Origin: Lachnospiraceae bacterium
Lineage (GTDB): Bacteria > Bacillota > Clostridia > Lachnospirales > Lachnospiraceae
Assembly: GCA_015057165.1 (NCBI GenBank)
Contig: SVEY01000013.1
Location: 1-64,000 of the forward strand
Length of the DNA: 64,000 bases
Reading direction: 5' to 3'
The position numbers and the translations under genes were made by a program. Below, in pieces: positions 1 through 11,341 of the stretch (positions within the stretch are counted from its first letter, which is position 1; each line of letters starts with the position of its first letter). Under the pieces are notes generated by a model, which saw only the letters and a program-made list of their open reading frames with translations, was not told the origin of the DNA and searched no databases.

Positions 1-16
1 ATTATATATAAAGAAA

Positions 17-50
17 CAGACCTGCATTGGCAATGGCCAATGCAGGTCTG
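17..50. terminator. Strong hairpin, probable bidirectional rho-independent terminator
   Basis: cagacctgcattgg / ccaatgcaggtctg inverted repeat with short loop, AT-rich flanks, downstream of the minus-strand acyltransferase. Confidence 0.6.
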
Positions 51-112
51 CTATTTAGAGACTATTTTTACAGCCTCCTTTTTTATAGATTCACATATCC
101 AAAAAACAATTA

Positions 113-1144
113 TCAAGAAATCATTTTCCCAATATAAGGTATTTTTTTTAATAGATAAGACACCAATGTGCTTATACACAAAACAATCAACACAAGTAGT
201 GGAATAGAAATCAAATATATACAAATATTAATATCTAGTCCTAAATAACTCAATATATGAATAATTAACACATGACATCCATATATCCCTAATGATTCCT
301 TAGATACTAATTCTATTATTTTAAAATGAAATCGCTGCTTTGAGCACAAATCTTTAATAAAAACAAAAAATGCAATACTAGAAAGATAAATCGCCGGCAT
401 AGTATATACCCAAAACCTCTCACTAGCTGCTTGCACAAACATATTATCCGCAATTACAAGGCCTATTGTAGTAAGTGTAGCAACTATTCCACATACATAT
501 ATAGCACGTTTATATTTCACTTCATATTTCCCCAAATATGCACCTAACAAGAAATAGCCAAAATAACCTACAGAAAAGCCCTTATTAATCTTATTTATGT
601 TTATTGAAATAAAATCTAATTGTTGGAAATAGGAAAAGAACTGAAATCCCCCGCCAAGTATAACAAGTAATACTAAAAGCACTACAAAAGTTTTTCTGTC
701 TATATTGTTACATAGCATCCGAAGAACTGGCACAAACAAATATACACCTATCAACGCATAAATATACCATAAATGATGAGGAGTGTCCCCATATAAAATA
801 CTAGTAAAGCATTTTAAAAATTCGCCTTTAGAATAATTTTTCTGTTCAAAAAAAGAAAACACATTATATACAATAGACCATGTCAAAAGAAACACCACTA
901 ATCGAAGTATTTTCTTTATCATCACAGGATAGTTGTATTCCTTCGACGAATTCAAAAACAAATTCCCCGATATCATAAAGAAGATTGGGACAGAAACCCT
1001 AGATACACATTCTAATACAGTTGCTACAACCCAATTAAAAGAGCAAACATTTCCATACCATCCATTAGTACAAACATGTATTATTATTACGCCAACTGCA
1101 GATAAAGCCCTTAACACATCTAAATAATATTTTCTTTCCGCCAC
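113..1144 (-). CDS. Acyltransferase family 3 membrane protein
   Basis: N-terminal RKYYLDVLRALSAVGVIIIHVCTNGW, H-containing first TM, about 10 predicted TM segments. Confidence 0.8.
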   Translation of the reverse strand: MAERKYYLDVLRALSAVGVIIIHVCTNGWYGNVCSFNWVVATVLECVSRVSVPIFFMISGNLFLNSSKEYNYPVMIKKILRLVVFLLTWSIVYNVFSFFEQKNYSKGEFLKCFTSILYGDTPHHLWYIYALIGVYLFVPVLRMLCNNIDRKTFVVLLVLLVILGGGFQFFSYFQQLDFISININKINKGFSVGYFGYFLLGAYLGKYEVKYKRAIYVCGIVATLTTIGLVIADNMFVQAASERFWVYTMPAIYLSSIAFFVFIKDLCSKQRFHFKIIELVSKESLGIYGCHVLIIHILSYLGLDINICIYLISIPLLVLIVLCISTLVSYLLKKIPYIGKMIS

Positions 1145-1148
1145 AGTA

Positions 1149-2462
1149 TTATTTCACCTTCTCAACCTTTGTATCTGAATTCATATCATAAAAGCCTACT
1201 GTATTCTTATCAGATATTACAGTTACATTTAATACATCATACAATCTATGATATGCAACAAGTTCGCCTGCATCATTATATCCAGTGCAGCTTATTGATA
1301 ACAAGTATTCACCACCTTGCAGATTCATCTCCTGGGTAAAACTTGCTACATATTCTTCACCAGATTTTGCTATTTCAACATACTTTTTTTCAAACATAGT
1401 GTTTGTTCCAGTTATGTCCACTCCCTTAATACTTTTAAATGTAAAGGTAAATATTGGATTTTTAATATCTTCATTAAAGTGGACTTTTGATTTAATTGTA
1501 AACAAATCACCTTTAATAATCGAATTAGTAAGAAGCCCATCACTGTCAACTATTGCAAAATCAATAATCTCTGCCTTCTTAGAACCATATTCATTTAGGT
1601 TAGGATTGATAACAAAATGACTTCTCCACAAATCTCCATCTGTTAAACCCACGGTAGAACCAGAGGTCTCTCTCAATTTTTCATTAATATCATTTTCTTT
1701 GCTTATTGCTAAAGCATCCTCCACAGCAGTTCCAGTCATCAATTTCTTATAGATATTAATCATATCTTTAGGTGAACCTTCTGCAAGCTTTTTGCCATGA
1801 TCTAATAGAACAACTCTATCACAATACTTAGATATACTGCCCAAATCATGACTAACAAAAAGAATGGTCTTACCAAGCTTCTTAAAATCGTCAAATTTCT
1901 TATAGCATTTATTTTGAAAGAACACATCACCTACAGACAATGCCTCGTCAACAATTAATATTTCAGGATCAATATTGATTGCTACCGCAAAAGCAAGACG
2001 AACAAACATACCCGAAGAATATGTTTTGACTGGTTGATAAACGAAATCTCCGATATCTGCAAATTTCAGTATATCATCCATTTTCTGGTCTATTTCTTCT
2101 CTTGTGTATCCCATCATAGTTCCATTAAGATACACATTTTCAATACCAGTATATTCTTGATTAAATCCCGCACCAAGCTCTAATAATGCCGAAATTCTAC
2201 CGTCAATTTCTACATCTCCACTAGTAGGATTAAGTACGCCAGTGATTATCTTAAGAATAGTAGATTTACCTGCTCCATTAGTTCCAATTATTCCTACTGT
2301 CTCACCACGTTCTACATCAAATGACAGTTCATTTAAAGCATAATGCTCTCTATATCTAGGTTCTTTAGATAACCCAAAAGCATCCATTACTCTGTCGCGA
2401 TTCCGATTATATAGTTTATACATCTTACTTACGTCTTTTACACGTATTGCATAATCTGACAT
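1149..2462 (-). CDS. ABC transporter ATP-binding protein, polysaccharide/teichoic acid export (Wzt/TagH type)
   Basis: Walker A GTNGAGKST, signature YSSGM, Walker B ILIVDEALSVGD, C-terminal Wzt-like domain. Confidence 0.88.
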   Translation of the reverse strand: MSDYAIRVKDVSKMYKLYNRNRDRVMDAFGLSKEPRYREHYALNELSFDVERGETVGIIGTNGAGKSTILKIITGVLNPTSGDVEIDGRISALLELGAGFNQEYTGIENVYLNGTMMGYTREEIDQKMDDILKFADIGDFVYQPVKTYSSGMFVRLAFAVAINIDPEILIVDEALSVGDVFFQNKCYKKFDDFKKLGKTILFVSHDLGSISKYCDRVVLLDHGKKLAEGSPKDMINIYKKLMTGTAVEDALAISKENDINEKLRETSGSTVGLTDGDLWRSHFVINPNLNEYGSKKAEIIDFAIVDSDGLLTNSIIKGDLFTIKSKVHFNEDIKNPIFTFTFKSIKGVDITGTNTMFEKKYVEIAKSGEEYVASFTQEMNLQGGEYLLSISCTGYNDAGELVAYHRLYDVLNVTVISDKNTVGFYDMNSDTKVEKVK

Positions 2463-2473
2463 CTTAATTCTCC

Positions 2474-3838
2474 TTAAAGAACATCTGCAAAATGTTGCTG
2501 TAGTTTTCTAAATATTGCCATTCCACCTATCGTTACAACAATGGTGAATATCCAAAAATACGCCGTCATACCCGGTCTCTCCCAAAACCACATATTATTA
2601 TATAAAGCATCTCTATAACCATTAACAATATAGTACATCGGATTCAGTTTAAGTATTGTCATTGCCCATCCCGGAATTCTATTAGCCATAGCATCCATAT
2701 TCCACATTATAGGTGTCATCCACATTCCTATCTGAAGCAATACATTTACAATCTGCGATAAATCCCTAAAGAAAACCATTATAGCAGAAAACGCATATAT
2801 TAGTCCTAGACTCAACACAAACATACAGAAGGAGTAATACAATAACTGCAATGTATATAAAGAAGGGAAATAACTATAACAACTATACAGTATTATAGTA
2901 AACACTACGAAAAACATATGTACAAATAAACTTGAAATTGACTTTACAACAGGAAGTGTACTTATCTTGAACACAACTTTCTTAACTAGATAGTTATATT
3001 CAATGAGACAATTTGTTCCACTTGATAATACTTCTGAGAAGAAGAACCAAGGAACAAGACCTGCTATTAACCAAAGTACAAAAGGAATACCTATACCAGC
3101 TTTAGTTGATTGAGTTCCAACGTTTAGTGCTTTCTCAAAAACGAACCAATACACTAGTACAGTTATAATTGGTTGAACAAATGCCCAGACAGTTCCAAGA
3201 TACGAGCCTGCAAATTTTTGCTTAAAATCATTCTTAGCAAGGCTCCCTATTAGTTTTCTATTAGAAACTACATCCTTAGGTATAGTGGCAATACTATCTA
3301 GTTTGATCCAAATAACAATAAGTAAAATATCTATAATTAGACAGACAAGAATCTTCATTATCAAATTGCGAAGATATCTTGCATTTGTAACGACTTCTGC
3401 ACTCTTTGCAGAATCCACCTTCCATGAATAGTATTTCTCAATATCATTGTAGTTATCTGATGATAATTGATACTCTTCAATTACATTATCTTTATAAGCA
3501 AGATAAACCTTTTCATATTTTATTTTATCCATAAGAACATGTTCAGGATTAATTCTAATAGATGATGTATCAGCTGGAAGTGCTAATTCATAATCATTAA
3601 CACCCTCTTCTGCCTTTGCCGGAACACTAACCACGTGGCTTTGTGAGAACTCTTCTTTGTTTTCATAGTCAACTTGTTTGAAATATGCTTGAATATTAGT
3701 ATCATTTTCAACTTCTGCAACAACATGAAGTGCTATACCAATTTCTTGAATATTTTCCTTATGAAAGACAGTCAAGATATTTGTTCCAGCCATTATGATT
3801 AAGAACAGTATTCCAACAACAATTTTCTTCTTATTCAT
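2474..3838 (-). CDS. ABC-2 type polysaccharide export permease (Wzm/TagG type) with a long N-terminal extension
   Basis: C-terminal half KQKFAGSYLGTVWAFVQPIITVLVYWFVFEKAL typical of ABC-2 permeases; adjacent to the ATPase gene. Confidence 0.85.
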   Translation of the reverse strand: MNKKKIVVGILFLIIMAGTNILTVFHKENIQEIGIALHVVAEVENDTNIQAYFKQVDYENKEEFSQSHVVSVPAKAEEGVNDYELALPADTSSIRINPEHVLMDKIKYEKVYLAYKDNVIEEYQLSSDNYNDIEKYYSWKVDSAKSAEVVTNARYLRNLIMKILVCLIIDILLIVIWIKLDSIATIPKDVVSNRKLIGSLAKNDFKQKFAGSYLGTVWAFVQPIITVLVYWFVFEKALNVGTQSTKAGIGIPFVLWLIAGLVPWFFFSEVLSSGTNCLIEYNYLVKKVVFKISTLPVVKSISSLFVHMFFVVFTIILYSCYSYFPSLYTLQLLYYSFCMFVLSLGLIYAFSAIMVFFRDLSQIVNVLLQIGMWMTPIMWNMDAMANRIPGWAMTILKLNPMYYIVNGYRDALYNNMWFWERPGMTAYFWIFTIVVTIGGMAIFRKLQQHFADVL

Positions 3839-3962
3839 ATTCTGTTATTTCTCCTATACATACTTGTATCAATCCATCCTGCACATTATACAACATTATT
3901 TTTTAATAAAATTATTAGAATTAAATACATCCAGCACATATTATATAGTCATATGGCACAAT

Positions 3963-6446
3963 CTAACTCTGCCTTATAGCAAAATCAGCTCTATCTAAGG
4001 CCAAATTAACATTATAATACGGATCCCCATCCCGAAGAATATCTGCCCATCGTTCTTGGAACATCCTTATCTCATCAGCAAAACGCTGTTTCTTCTCGGG
4101 AGTATCTTCTGCACCACGGCTCTTTGATTCGTAGTGGGTAAGGGCAGCAAAAGAATTATACACAACCTTCTTATCAAGCTGTCTTACTCGAAGGCAATAG
4201 TCAATATCATTAAACGCAACCTTAAACTCCTCGTCAAAGCCTCCAACTTTATCAAATATTTCCTTCTTAGTTAGAAGACAAGCAGCCGTTACAGCGCTAT
4301 AATCCTGTGTAAGCATGGCTCTTCCAAATGCTTTACATTCATCAGGATGAAGGCCTACAAAAGCGTGACCTGCAATTTCGCCAAATCCAATCACAACACC
4401 AGCATGCTGTATTATTCCATCAGGATAAAGAAGCTGTGCGCCAACGATTCCCACATCATCTCGTTGGCAGAAGCCTAACATTCTATCAAGCCAATCATTA
4501 TTAATTGCCTCGATATCATTGTTAAGGAACAAGAGATATTCGCCTTTAGCTTCTTTTACTCCAAAGTTATTAATACTAGAGAAATTAAACTCTCCTGGCC
4601 ATCTTAGCACCTTAGCCTTAGGACATACGCTTGTAATATTCTTATAGTACTCTTCAGTCTCAGGCTCAGTACTATTATTCTCTACCACAATAACTTCGTA
4701 GTTATCATAGGTATTTTTCATAATTGATTTAAGACACATATCAAGATCTCTCGTATGGTCTTTGTTTGGAATTATAATTGACACAAGAGGGGTGCCCTTG
4801 ACAATATGTCTAGCATGATACTGACCATATTGAATTCCATCCTCCATCTCTACTTCAATTCCCTTGGTGTCAAAATACTTTTTAACTGCTTTCTTACCAT
4901 TCTTAAATGCATATAATTTACTCTCTGGATTCTCTGCTGTAGAATTCTTATGACTTCTCCAATGATATAAAATCTTAGGAATATGATATACATTATCAAC
5001 TTCACTTACACATTTAAGTATAAAGTCATGATCTTGCGCTCCATCATATTCAGAGTCAAATCCACCTACTTTATCTGCAATTTCTTTCTTAACGCAGAAA
5101 AGGTGACATACATAATTATTAGAGCAAAGCAAATCAATATTAAATCCCGACTTAAAGTATGGTTCAAATCTGTCCTTACCGTTAATATCTATCTTATCTT
5201 CGTCTGAATAAATAACTTCTGCACCATATTTATCAATCTGAACCATTAGTTCATATAAAGCATTAGGCGCCAAAACATCGTCATGATCTGCTAACACTAT
5301 ATATTCTCCAACTGCAAGTTTTAGGGCTTCGTTAGTATTTTCAGAAATACCTTTATTCTCTTCAAGATGTCTATAAGTTATTCTACCTTGATAACTTCCG
5401 TCATCAATATGCTTCTTAATATGTTCAGCTACTTTATTATTGCTACTTCCATCAGCAAAGCAAAGTTGCCAATTAGGATAAGTCTGTGCTTCTACAGACT
5501 TAACAAGCTGGTCTAAGAAATTAAGAGGGGTATTGTATAATGGCACAATAATACTGAATTTCACACCATTCTCAAACATTTGATTTCTTTGGAATTCAAG
5601 TTCATCTTCTTTGACATCGTATAATTCCATCCACTTCTCGTAGCGATTATCATTACCGCCCATGGTCATTTCAAATAGCTTCTTAAGACCATGATTGATA
5701 AATGATTTGAGGCCATTATTATTATAATATCTCATTGCCCTATGCCATCTGTTAGTTGGATCAAATGCCAGTGCTTTATCAAGATCAACTACTTCCACAT
5801 TTTCCTTACCATCTCGTATGATATGAACTTTAACCTTCTTACTATTTCTGCTAAATGTTGATAGAAAACCTTGCTTTTTGCTACGTTCACCTTCTGGAAT
5901 ATGGCTAAGTTCAGGAAATTGAGTCTCAATATCTTTTCTTACCACATATTCTGTTTTTGAATCTATTCTATTACCTACTTCATCAGCTATATACACTTCT
6001 AATGACTCTGTATTCACACCCCATCCTCGTATTGAAACATCACTTGAGTCTTTAGAAACATCAACAGAATCCACCTTAACCATCCCTTGGCCGAGAGAAT
6101 TCTTAATCTTAGTCACACTAATATCAAAGCATCTATTAATTACATTCCCTTCTTCATCACAAATAGCCACAGATACTTTTCCTCTGCCATCTATTAGCAT
6201 CTTAGGAATATTAATAAATACTTCAGCTATCGGATTATGTCCTGGCACATCGTACTTATCCCATATAAAGCGATCATCTCTAACAAGAATATCAACCCCT
6301 TCATATGTAAACTTCTCGTTATCAATAAACACGACAACGCACTCCATTGGAGTGCGTACATCTACCTCTATAGCTTCAATAGTAATAAACTTATCACTAC
6401 AAGCATTTTCTCTTACTTTGTGAAATACAATGTTTGCTTTAGACAA
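3963..6446 (-). CDS. Large two-domain family 2 glycosyltransferase with N-terminal beta-rich domain
   Basis: Two GT2 modules: FSIIVPLYNTPLNFLDQLVKSVEAQTYPNWQLCFADGSS and VSIIIPNKDHTRDLDMCLKSI with DHDD and FNDIDYCLR motifs. Confidence 0.88.
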   Translation of the reverse strand: MSKANIVFHKVRENACSDKFITIEAIEVDVRTPMECVVVFIDNEKFTYEGVDILVRDDRFIWDKYDVPGHNPIAEVFINIPKMLIDGRGKVSVAICDEEGNVINRCFDISVTKIKNSLGQGMVKVDSVDVSKDSSDVSIRGWGVNTESLEVYIADEVGNRIDSKTEYVVRKDIETQFPELSHIPEGERSKKQGFLSTFSRNSKKVKVHIIRDGKENVEVVDLDKALAFDPTNRWHRAMRYYNNNGLKSFINHGLKKLFEMTMGGNDNRYEKWMELYDVKEDELEFQRNQMFENGVKFSIIVPLYNTPLNFLDQLVKSVEAQTYPNWQLCFADGSSNNKVAEHIKKHIDDGSYQGRITYRHLEENKGISENTNEALKLAVGEYIVLADHDDVLAPNALYELMVQIDKYGAEVIYSDEDKIDINGKDRFEPYFKSGFNIDLLCSNNYVCHLFCVKKEIADKVGGFDSEYDGAQDHDFILKCVSEVDNVYHIPKILYHWRSHKNSTAENPESKLYAFKNGKKAVKKYFDTKGIEVEMEDGIQYGQYHARHIVKGTPLVSIIIPNKDHTRDLDMCLKSIMKNTYDNYEVIVVENNSTEPETEEYYKNITSVCPKAKVLRWPGEFNFSSINNFGVKEAKGEYLLFLNNDIEAINNDWLDRMLGFCQRDDVGIVGAQLLYPDGIIQHAGVVIGFGEIAGHAFVGLHPDECKAFGRAMLTQDYSAVTAACLLTKKEIFDKVGGFDEEFKVAFNDIDYCLRVRQLDKKVVYNSFAALTHYESKSRGAEDTPEKKQRFADEIRMFQERWADILRDGDPYYNVNLALDRADFAIRQS

Positions 6447-6541
6447 TTGGTATTCTCCTTAATCTTATAATACTCATATTATAGCAGACTATTCACTAAA
6501 TAATACTATTGATAATTAAAAATATACTTCTAAATTATAAA

Positions 6542-7687
6542 TTATTCATTATTCATTGCTTTATTACTCACAATTATCTTATTAACTAAATTTTTTGCAC
6601 CTCTTTTTATTAAATCAATAATAATCGCAATTAACAATGACATCACAAAAATAATCAAACCATACACTATTACAAATAACACATAGCGCGAAAAAGATAA
6701 TGAATCACCCACAAAATAATCATATAGAACATACCTTATAGAATTATTATAACAATAAAGTGTTCCTAAAATAACGAAATGTATTAAATATATAGGAAAT
6801 GTATACTTAGCTATCCAAATAATAACTTTTTCAAAAAAACTTTCCCTTATCTCAAAAGAAAGAATAAACAATGTAAAACCTGTTGCACAAATCACACCAT
6901 ATACACTACTCCATAGCAAAACATTACTTCCCTTTTGTAAAAAAACTTGAGAATTGTAATAATCATATGCTCTGAGAATATTAAATCCTATAAACACTAC
7001 TAAACCGCCAATTCTAGCAAGCCAATTTCTCTTTATTTTTTCAATATTTCTATATATTTCATCACCAATTAAAACAAACAAAATCGTAGTAGGTATAACA
7101 TTATAATTTTTCAAATTAACTAACATAAAGAATTCAAGTCTATCGCTCAATGTGGTAAGCAATATATATGCAAACGATAATGCCATAAGAACATATTTCT
7201 GAATACAAATTTCCTTATCATTAGAATCAAATCTCTTTATCAACGGAAACCATAACAAAACACAAATGTAAGCACATACATACCACAGGTGCGAACAATG
7301 GGTCACTAATGTCACATTTCCCGATAATAATTCTATGAAAATATATTTTATATCAAGCAAATTAAAACTTAGTACTGATTGAGCAATACTCATTTTTCCG
7401 TTTAACCAACCTGAAAAAACGAGGCAAAAAAGCATTAACAACATAGATGGAACAACCACCCTAAGAAAACCTTTTTTTAGTACAACACCATATTTTTCAC
7501 CTTTCATATAGAAGAATCCCGTTATTATCAAAAAAATAGACACTCCATCAGACAAAAGACAAGATAATACTATTCTTTCAAATGGTTCCTCACTTGGAAT
7601 CAGCATGTTAGGTTTGCTATGCAAAAAAACTACTATTAGGCATGCAATACACCTTAAAAGTTGTACTGATACATCTTTTTTTTTCAT
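6542..7687 (-). CDS. Acyltransferase family 3 membrane protein
   Basis: VQLLRCIACLIVVFLHSKPN N-terminus, multiple TM segments. Confidence 0.8.
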   Translation of the reverse strand: MKKKDVSVQLLRCIACLIVVFLHSKPNMLIPSEEPFERIVLSCLLSDGVSIFLIITGFFYMKGEKYGVVLKKGFLRVVVPSMLLMLFCLVFSGWLNGKMSIAQSVLSFNLLDIKYIFIELLSGNVTLVTHCSHLWYVCAYICVLLWFPLIKRFDSNDKEICIQKYVLMALSFAYILLTTLSDRLEFFMLVNLKNYNVIPTTILFVLIGDEIYRNIEKIKRNWLARIGGLVVFIGFNILRAYDYYNSQVFLQKGSNVLLWSSVYGVICATGFTLFILSFEIRESFFEKVIIWIAKYTFPIYLIHFVILGTLYCYNNSIRYVLYDYFVGDSLSFSRYVLFVIVYGLIIFVMSLLIAIIIDLIKRGAKNLVNKIIVSNKAMNNE

Positions 7688-7708
7688 GCTTACTCCCCTC
7701 TATTTCTT

Positions 7709-8743
7709 TCAAGCAAAAATCTTTTTCGTCCTCTTATCAATTCTATATAGTAATACACTCGCTATTCCTGTGAAAACGCAAGCAATCAAAAAAGCTATGT
7801 AATTCTGACCTATGCCTAAATCGTATCCAGATAACCTCCTCGTATACTCAATTATTATAACATGGTGGGTTAAGAAAATAGCATATCCATATTTAGATAT
7901 CTTTGCACAAAATCCAAAAAATCTCTCAGACTTTATATATGAGCATATCCAACAAGTAAAAACAATAGTTACTATTCCAACTAGGGTATTTCTATATATA
8001 GAAGTATAACGAAACGTCTCTTCACTGAATATTAAATGAAAAGGAAACAGTTGCATAAACATAAGAAATACAAAAGCAATTATCCCGGAAACAAAATTAG
8101 GTTTCTTCCAGTATCTAACGAAATACATTCCGAAAGCAAATTCTGGAATTCTTAACAAGAAAAAATTATTCCTAGGTATTACACCTTTATAAAGGACTGA
8201 TAAAACCGAGTACATAATTATAACAACTACCCCTGTAATAATAGGGTGCTTTTCAATCCCCCACTTCAAAATAGGAAACAGCAAATACAAAAATATCAGG
8301 CAACCAAGAAACCACTCGCCCAAAAGATACCAGTTTTGTCCAAACCACCCAAAGTATCCATCTAACCCTAACACACTCCATATTAATTTCCATTTAGGAG
8401 CATTAGTATAATATCTGCTGTGGTTAACCAAAAAATAATAGCAAAAAGCAATTATCCATGCTATCCAAAACATAGGATAAATACCAAGAAATCGTCTAAA
8501 AAAAAATCTTTTTATATCCAATTTCCCAGAATAAGTATACATTAAAGATATTCCTGATAGTACAAAAAATACAGCAACACCAAAGTCTCCTAGTGTCACA
8601 GAAAAAATCTCATCTGGCAAAATACTATTAACATACAAAACACCTGCATTGTCACATTCTCTTGTCCAATGCCAAGCAACAACTGAAATAACAGCAATTA
8701 CCCTTAATAAGTCAACATATTTTAATCTTTCTCTTTTACTCAT
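7709..8743 (-). CDS. Acyltransferase family 3 membrane protein
   Basis: YVDLLRVIAVISVVAWHWTREC N-terminus, FFVLSGISLMYTY, multiple TM segments. Confidence 0.8.
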   Translation of the reverse strand: MSKRERLKYVDLLRVIAVISVVAWHWTRECDNAGVLYVNSILPDEIFSVTLGDFGVAVFFVLSGISLMYTYSGKLDIKRFFFRRFLGIYPMFWIAWIIAFCYYFLVNHSRYYTNAPKWKLIWSVLGLDGYFGWFGQNWYLLGEWFLGCLIFLYLLFPILKWGIEKHPIITGVVVIIMYSVLSVLYKGVIPRNNFFLLRIPEFAFGMYFVRYWKKPNFVSGIIAFVFLMFMQLFPFHLIFSEETFRYTSIYRNTLVGIVTIVFTCWICSYIKSERFFGFCAKISKYGYAIFLTHHVIIIEYTRRLSGYDLGIGQNYIAFLIACVFTGIASVLLYRIDKRTKKIFA

Positions 8744-8866
8744 TTCTAACCTTCTTTTATATTCAAGAAATAATTCTCTTGATTTTTCATATGTATTATT
8801 CTAATTAAAACAGAAATTCTTTTTAACATTTTGGTATTATACGTTATTCTATTTTACATTAAAATA

Positions 8867-11134
8867 CTACATCTCTCCTCTTTCGATTTCTTCAACTATA
8901 ATAAATCTCTCATCAGGTCTTCTTGGTGAACAATCACCTCTATCGTGTGTCAAATTTGGGCTATAATACGGATCTCCATCTTCAATTATTTCGGCCCACT
9001 TATCTCTGAATCTTTTAATCTCTTTTTTAAACCTAGAAATCTTTTCAGGTGATTCTTCATATCCTCTAGATTTTGACTCATAATGATACATAGTAACGTT
9101 AGGATCTAAAACAATTTTCTTTCCGGCTTTTCTAATCTTTAGACATAAATCCACATCATTTAATGCTACAGCAAATTCTTCATCAAATCCTTCTACATCT
9201 TTAAATACTTTAGCGTCAACCATCATACATGCAGCTGTAACAGCCGACACCTCTTGTTGGACTCTTAGTCTTCCAAAATATCCTACATCTTCCACACCCT
9301 GTCCTGTAAGTATGTGACCTCCAAATCCTCCTACTCCTATAACTATTCCACAATGTTGAACTGTGTCATCTGGATATAATAGTTTAGCACCTACAGCTCC
9401 TACTGAATCATCTACACAATAACTAAGCATTCTATTAATCCAATCAGTTGCAATTACTTCTATATCATTATTAAGAAGAATAAAGTATTCACCTTTTGCA
9501 TATTGAGCACCAAAATTATTTATCTTAGAATAATTAAAATCCTCTCCCCACTTAACCACTTTAATGAAATCGTATTCTTCAGTTATTCGATTGTAATAGT
9601 CAAAGGTTTCTTTTTCTGTAGAATTATTCTCTATAACAATTATTTCATAATTATTATAAATAGTTTTATCAACTATACTCTGTATACACTTATCAAGATC
9701 CTCTATATGATCCATATTAGGAATCAAAATTGAAACAAGAGGGGATTCCTTAAGTTTTCTTGTTGTCTTAAGCATAATAAATATGTCTGTGGCTTCAACT
9801 TCCGCATCAATACCCGTCCTGTCATAGTGCGCTTTAAGAGCATTAACACTAGCATCAATAGCATATTGTTTTGAATCAGCATTTCCTGCAGTCGAATCCT
9901 CATGTGCACGCCAATGATATAGCACTTTGGGGATATGATATATCTTATCTGTCTTCTCAACACATCTAAGAATCATATCAAAATCCTGAGCACCATCATA
10001 CTCTTTTCTAAAACCACCCACTTCGTCCATAATTGACTTTCTAACAAAGAATATATGACAAATATAATTAAGGTGACGAAGCATCTCAAGATTGAAATCT
10101 GGCTTAAACCTATAATTGCTAAATATCATTCCACTTGCGTCAACTAAATCTTCATCTGTATAAATAATATCGATACTCGAATCACTATTTAATACCTTGA
10201 CAATCTCATAAAGCGCACTAATCTCCAACAAATCATCATGATCTGTCAACATTACATACTCACCTGTTGCCATCTCAAGCGCCTTATTAGTATTTCCAGC
10301 AATACCAAGATTCTTTTCTAGATGAACATAATTAATTCTTTTATCCTTCGGATATTTCTCACTTAAATATAGCCCCAATCTTTCATCGTCACTACCATCC
10401 GCAAGACATAGTTCGAAATTAGAGTATGTCTGATTCATTATCGACTTTATAAGTGTTTCAAAAAACGCCATTGGCGTATTATATAATGGAATTGAAATAC
10501 TTATTAATGGATTATAATCGAACTTTTCATTACGTTGTTTCTTATAATCAGCGGTGGATAGCAAATTGTTCTCACGCCATATCGTGTAATCATCTTTTGG
10601 TTCATTAAACTTAGCCATCACATTGTTATATATTTTTTTAGGATTATTTTTGATAAAACGGGCTGTTCTCCTAATTGGTTGATTAGTCAAGAATTCAGAC
10701 ACTTTCCCCCATGTTGTAAAGGATTCGTCAAGTTGTTTAGTATTAATACACACATACATATCTTCTTCGTCCTTCGAAGAAAAAACAATATATATTTTTT
10801 CGCTTTTAATACTTTTTCTATTGAACTTTATCAAAAACTCGCTTTTATGATCGTTTTCCAAATCAAACTTCTTTTTTACATCATGTCGTGTTTTTCTCCA
10901 TATATTGCAATCATCGATTTTTATATTATTACCATATTCAAGTTTGACTTCAATGGGATTACCCTTTAAATCAAATACCCATCCTCTCAGCAAGATATAT
11001 TCATCATCTCTGTCAACATCATCAATATAATACTTATATAAAGCATTATCATCATCCAAATTATGTTTTTTCATGTATTTATAATCCAACATTAAAGCCT
11101 CCCAACGTGACCTATTTATCAAAAACAAAAACAT
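8867..11134 (-). CDS. Large two-domain family 2 glycosyltransferase
   Basis: Two GT2 modules (SISIPLYNTPMAFFETLIKSIMNQTYSNF; VSILIPNMDHIEDLDKC); collinear with the 3963-6446 protein. Confidence 0.87.
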   Translation of the reverse strand: MFLFLINRSRWEALMLDYKYMKKHNLDDDNALYKYYIDDVDRDDEYILLRGWVFDLKGNPIEVKLEYGNNIKIDDCNIWRKTRHDVKKKFDLENDHKSEFLIKFNRKSIKSEKIYIVFSSKDEEDMYVCINTKQLDESFTTWGKVSEFLTNQPIRRTARFIKNNPKKIYNNVMAKFNEPKDDYTIWRENNLLSTADYKKQRNEKFDYNPLISISIPLYNTPMAFFETLIKSIMNQTYSNFELCLADGSDDERLGLYLSEKYPKDKRINYVHLEKNLGIAGNTNKALEMATGEYVMLTDHDDLLEISALYEIVKVLNSDSSIDIIYTDEDLVDASGMIFSNYRFKPDFNLEMLRHLNYICHIFFVRKSIMDEVGGFRKEYDGAQDFDMILRCVEKTDKIYHIPKVLYHWRAHEDSTAGNADSKQYAIDASVNALKAHYDRTGIDAEVEATDIFIMLKTTRKLKESPLVSILIPNMDHIEDLDKCIQSIVDKTIYNNYEIIVIENNSTEKETFDYYNRITEEYDFIKVVKWGEDFNYSKINNFGAQYAKGEYFILLNNDIEVIATDWINRMLSYCVDDSVGAVGAKLLYPDDTVQHCGIVIGVGGFGGHILTGQGVEDVGYFGRLRVQQEVSAVTAACMMVDAKVFKDVEGFDEEFAVALNDVDLCLKIRKAGKKIVLDPNVTMYHYESKSRGYEESPEKISRFKKEIKRFRDKWAEIIEDGDPYYSPNLTHDRGDCSPRRPDERFIIVEEIERGEM

Positions 11135-11264
11135 ATAATAGTATATTATATTTTTAAAAGTTTTTCCATATTTTTACAAAATCATTTTTGTATATGATAA
11201 AACCAATTTACACCAATTACTTAATAATACTATGGAGTAATATTATTAACATATATAAACATCA

Positions 11265-11316
11265 AAAGCCATAATACACATTTAATATTATATAACCAAA
11301 TGTGCGTTATGGCTTT
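11265..11316. terminator. Hairpin terminator downstream of the SGNH-hydrolase gene
   Basis: aaagccataa..cacattt / aaatgtg..ttatggcttt inverted repeat, A/T tracts on both sides. Confidence 0.6.
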
Positions 11317-11341
11317 AGACTATGTCTTTATTCCCCTAATT

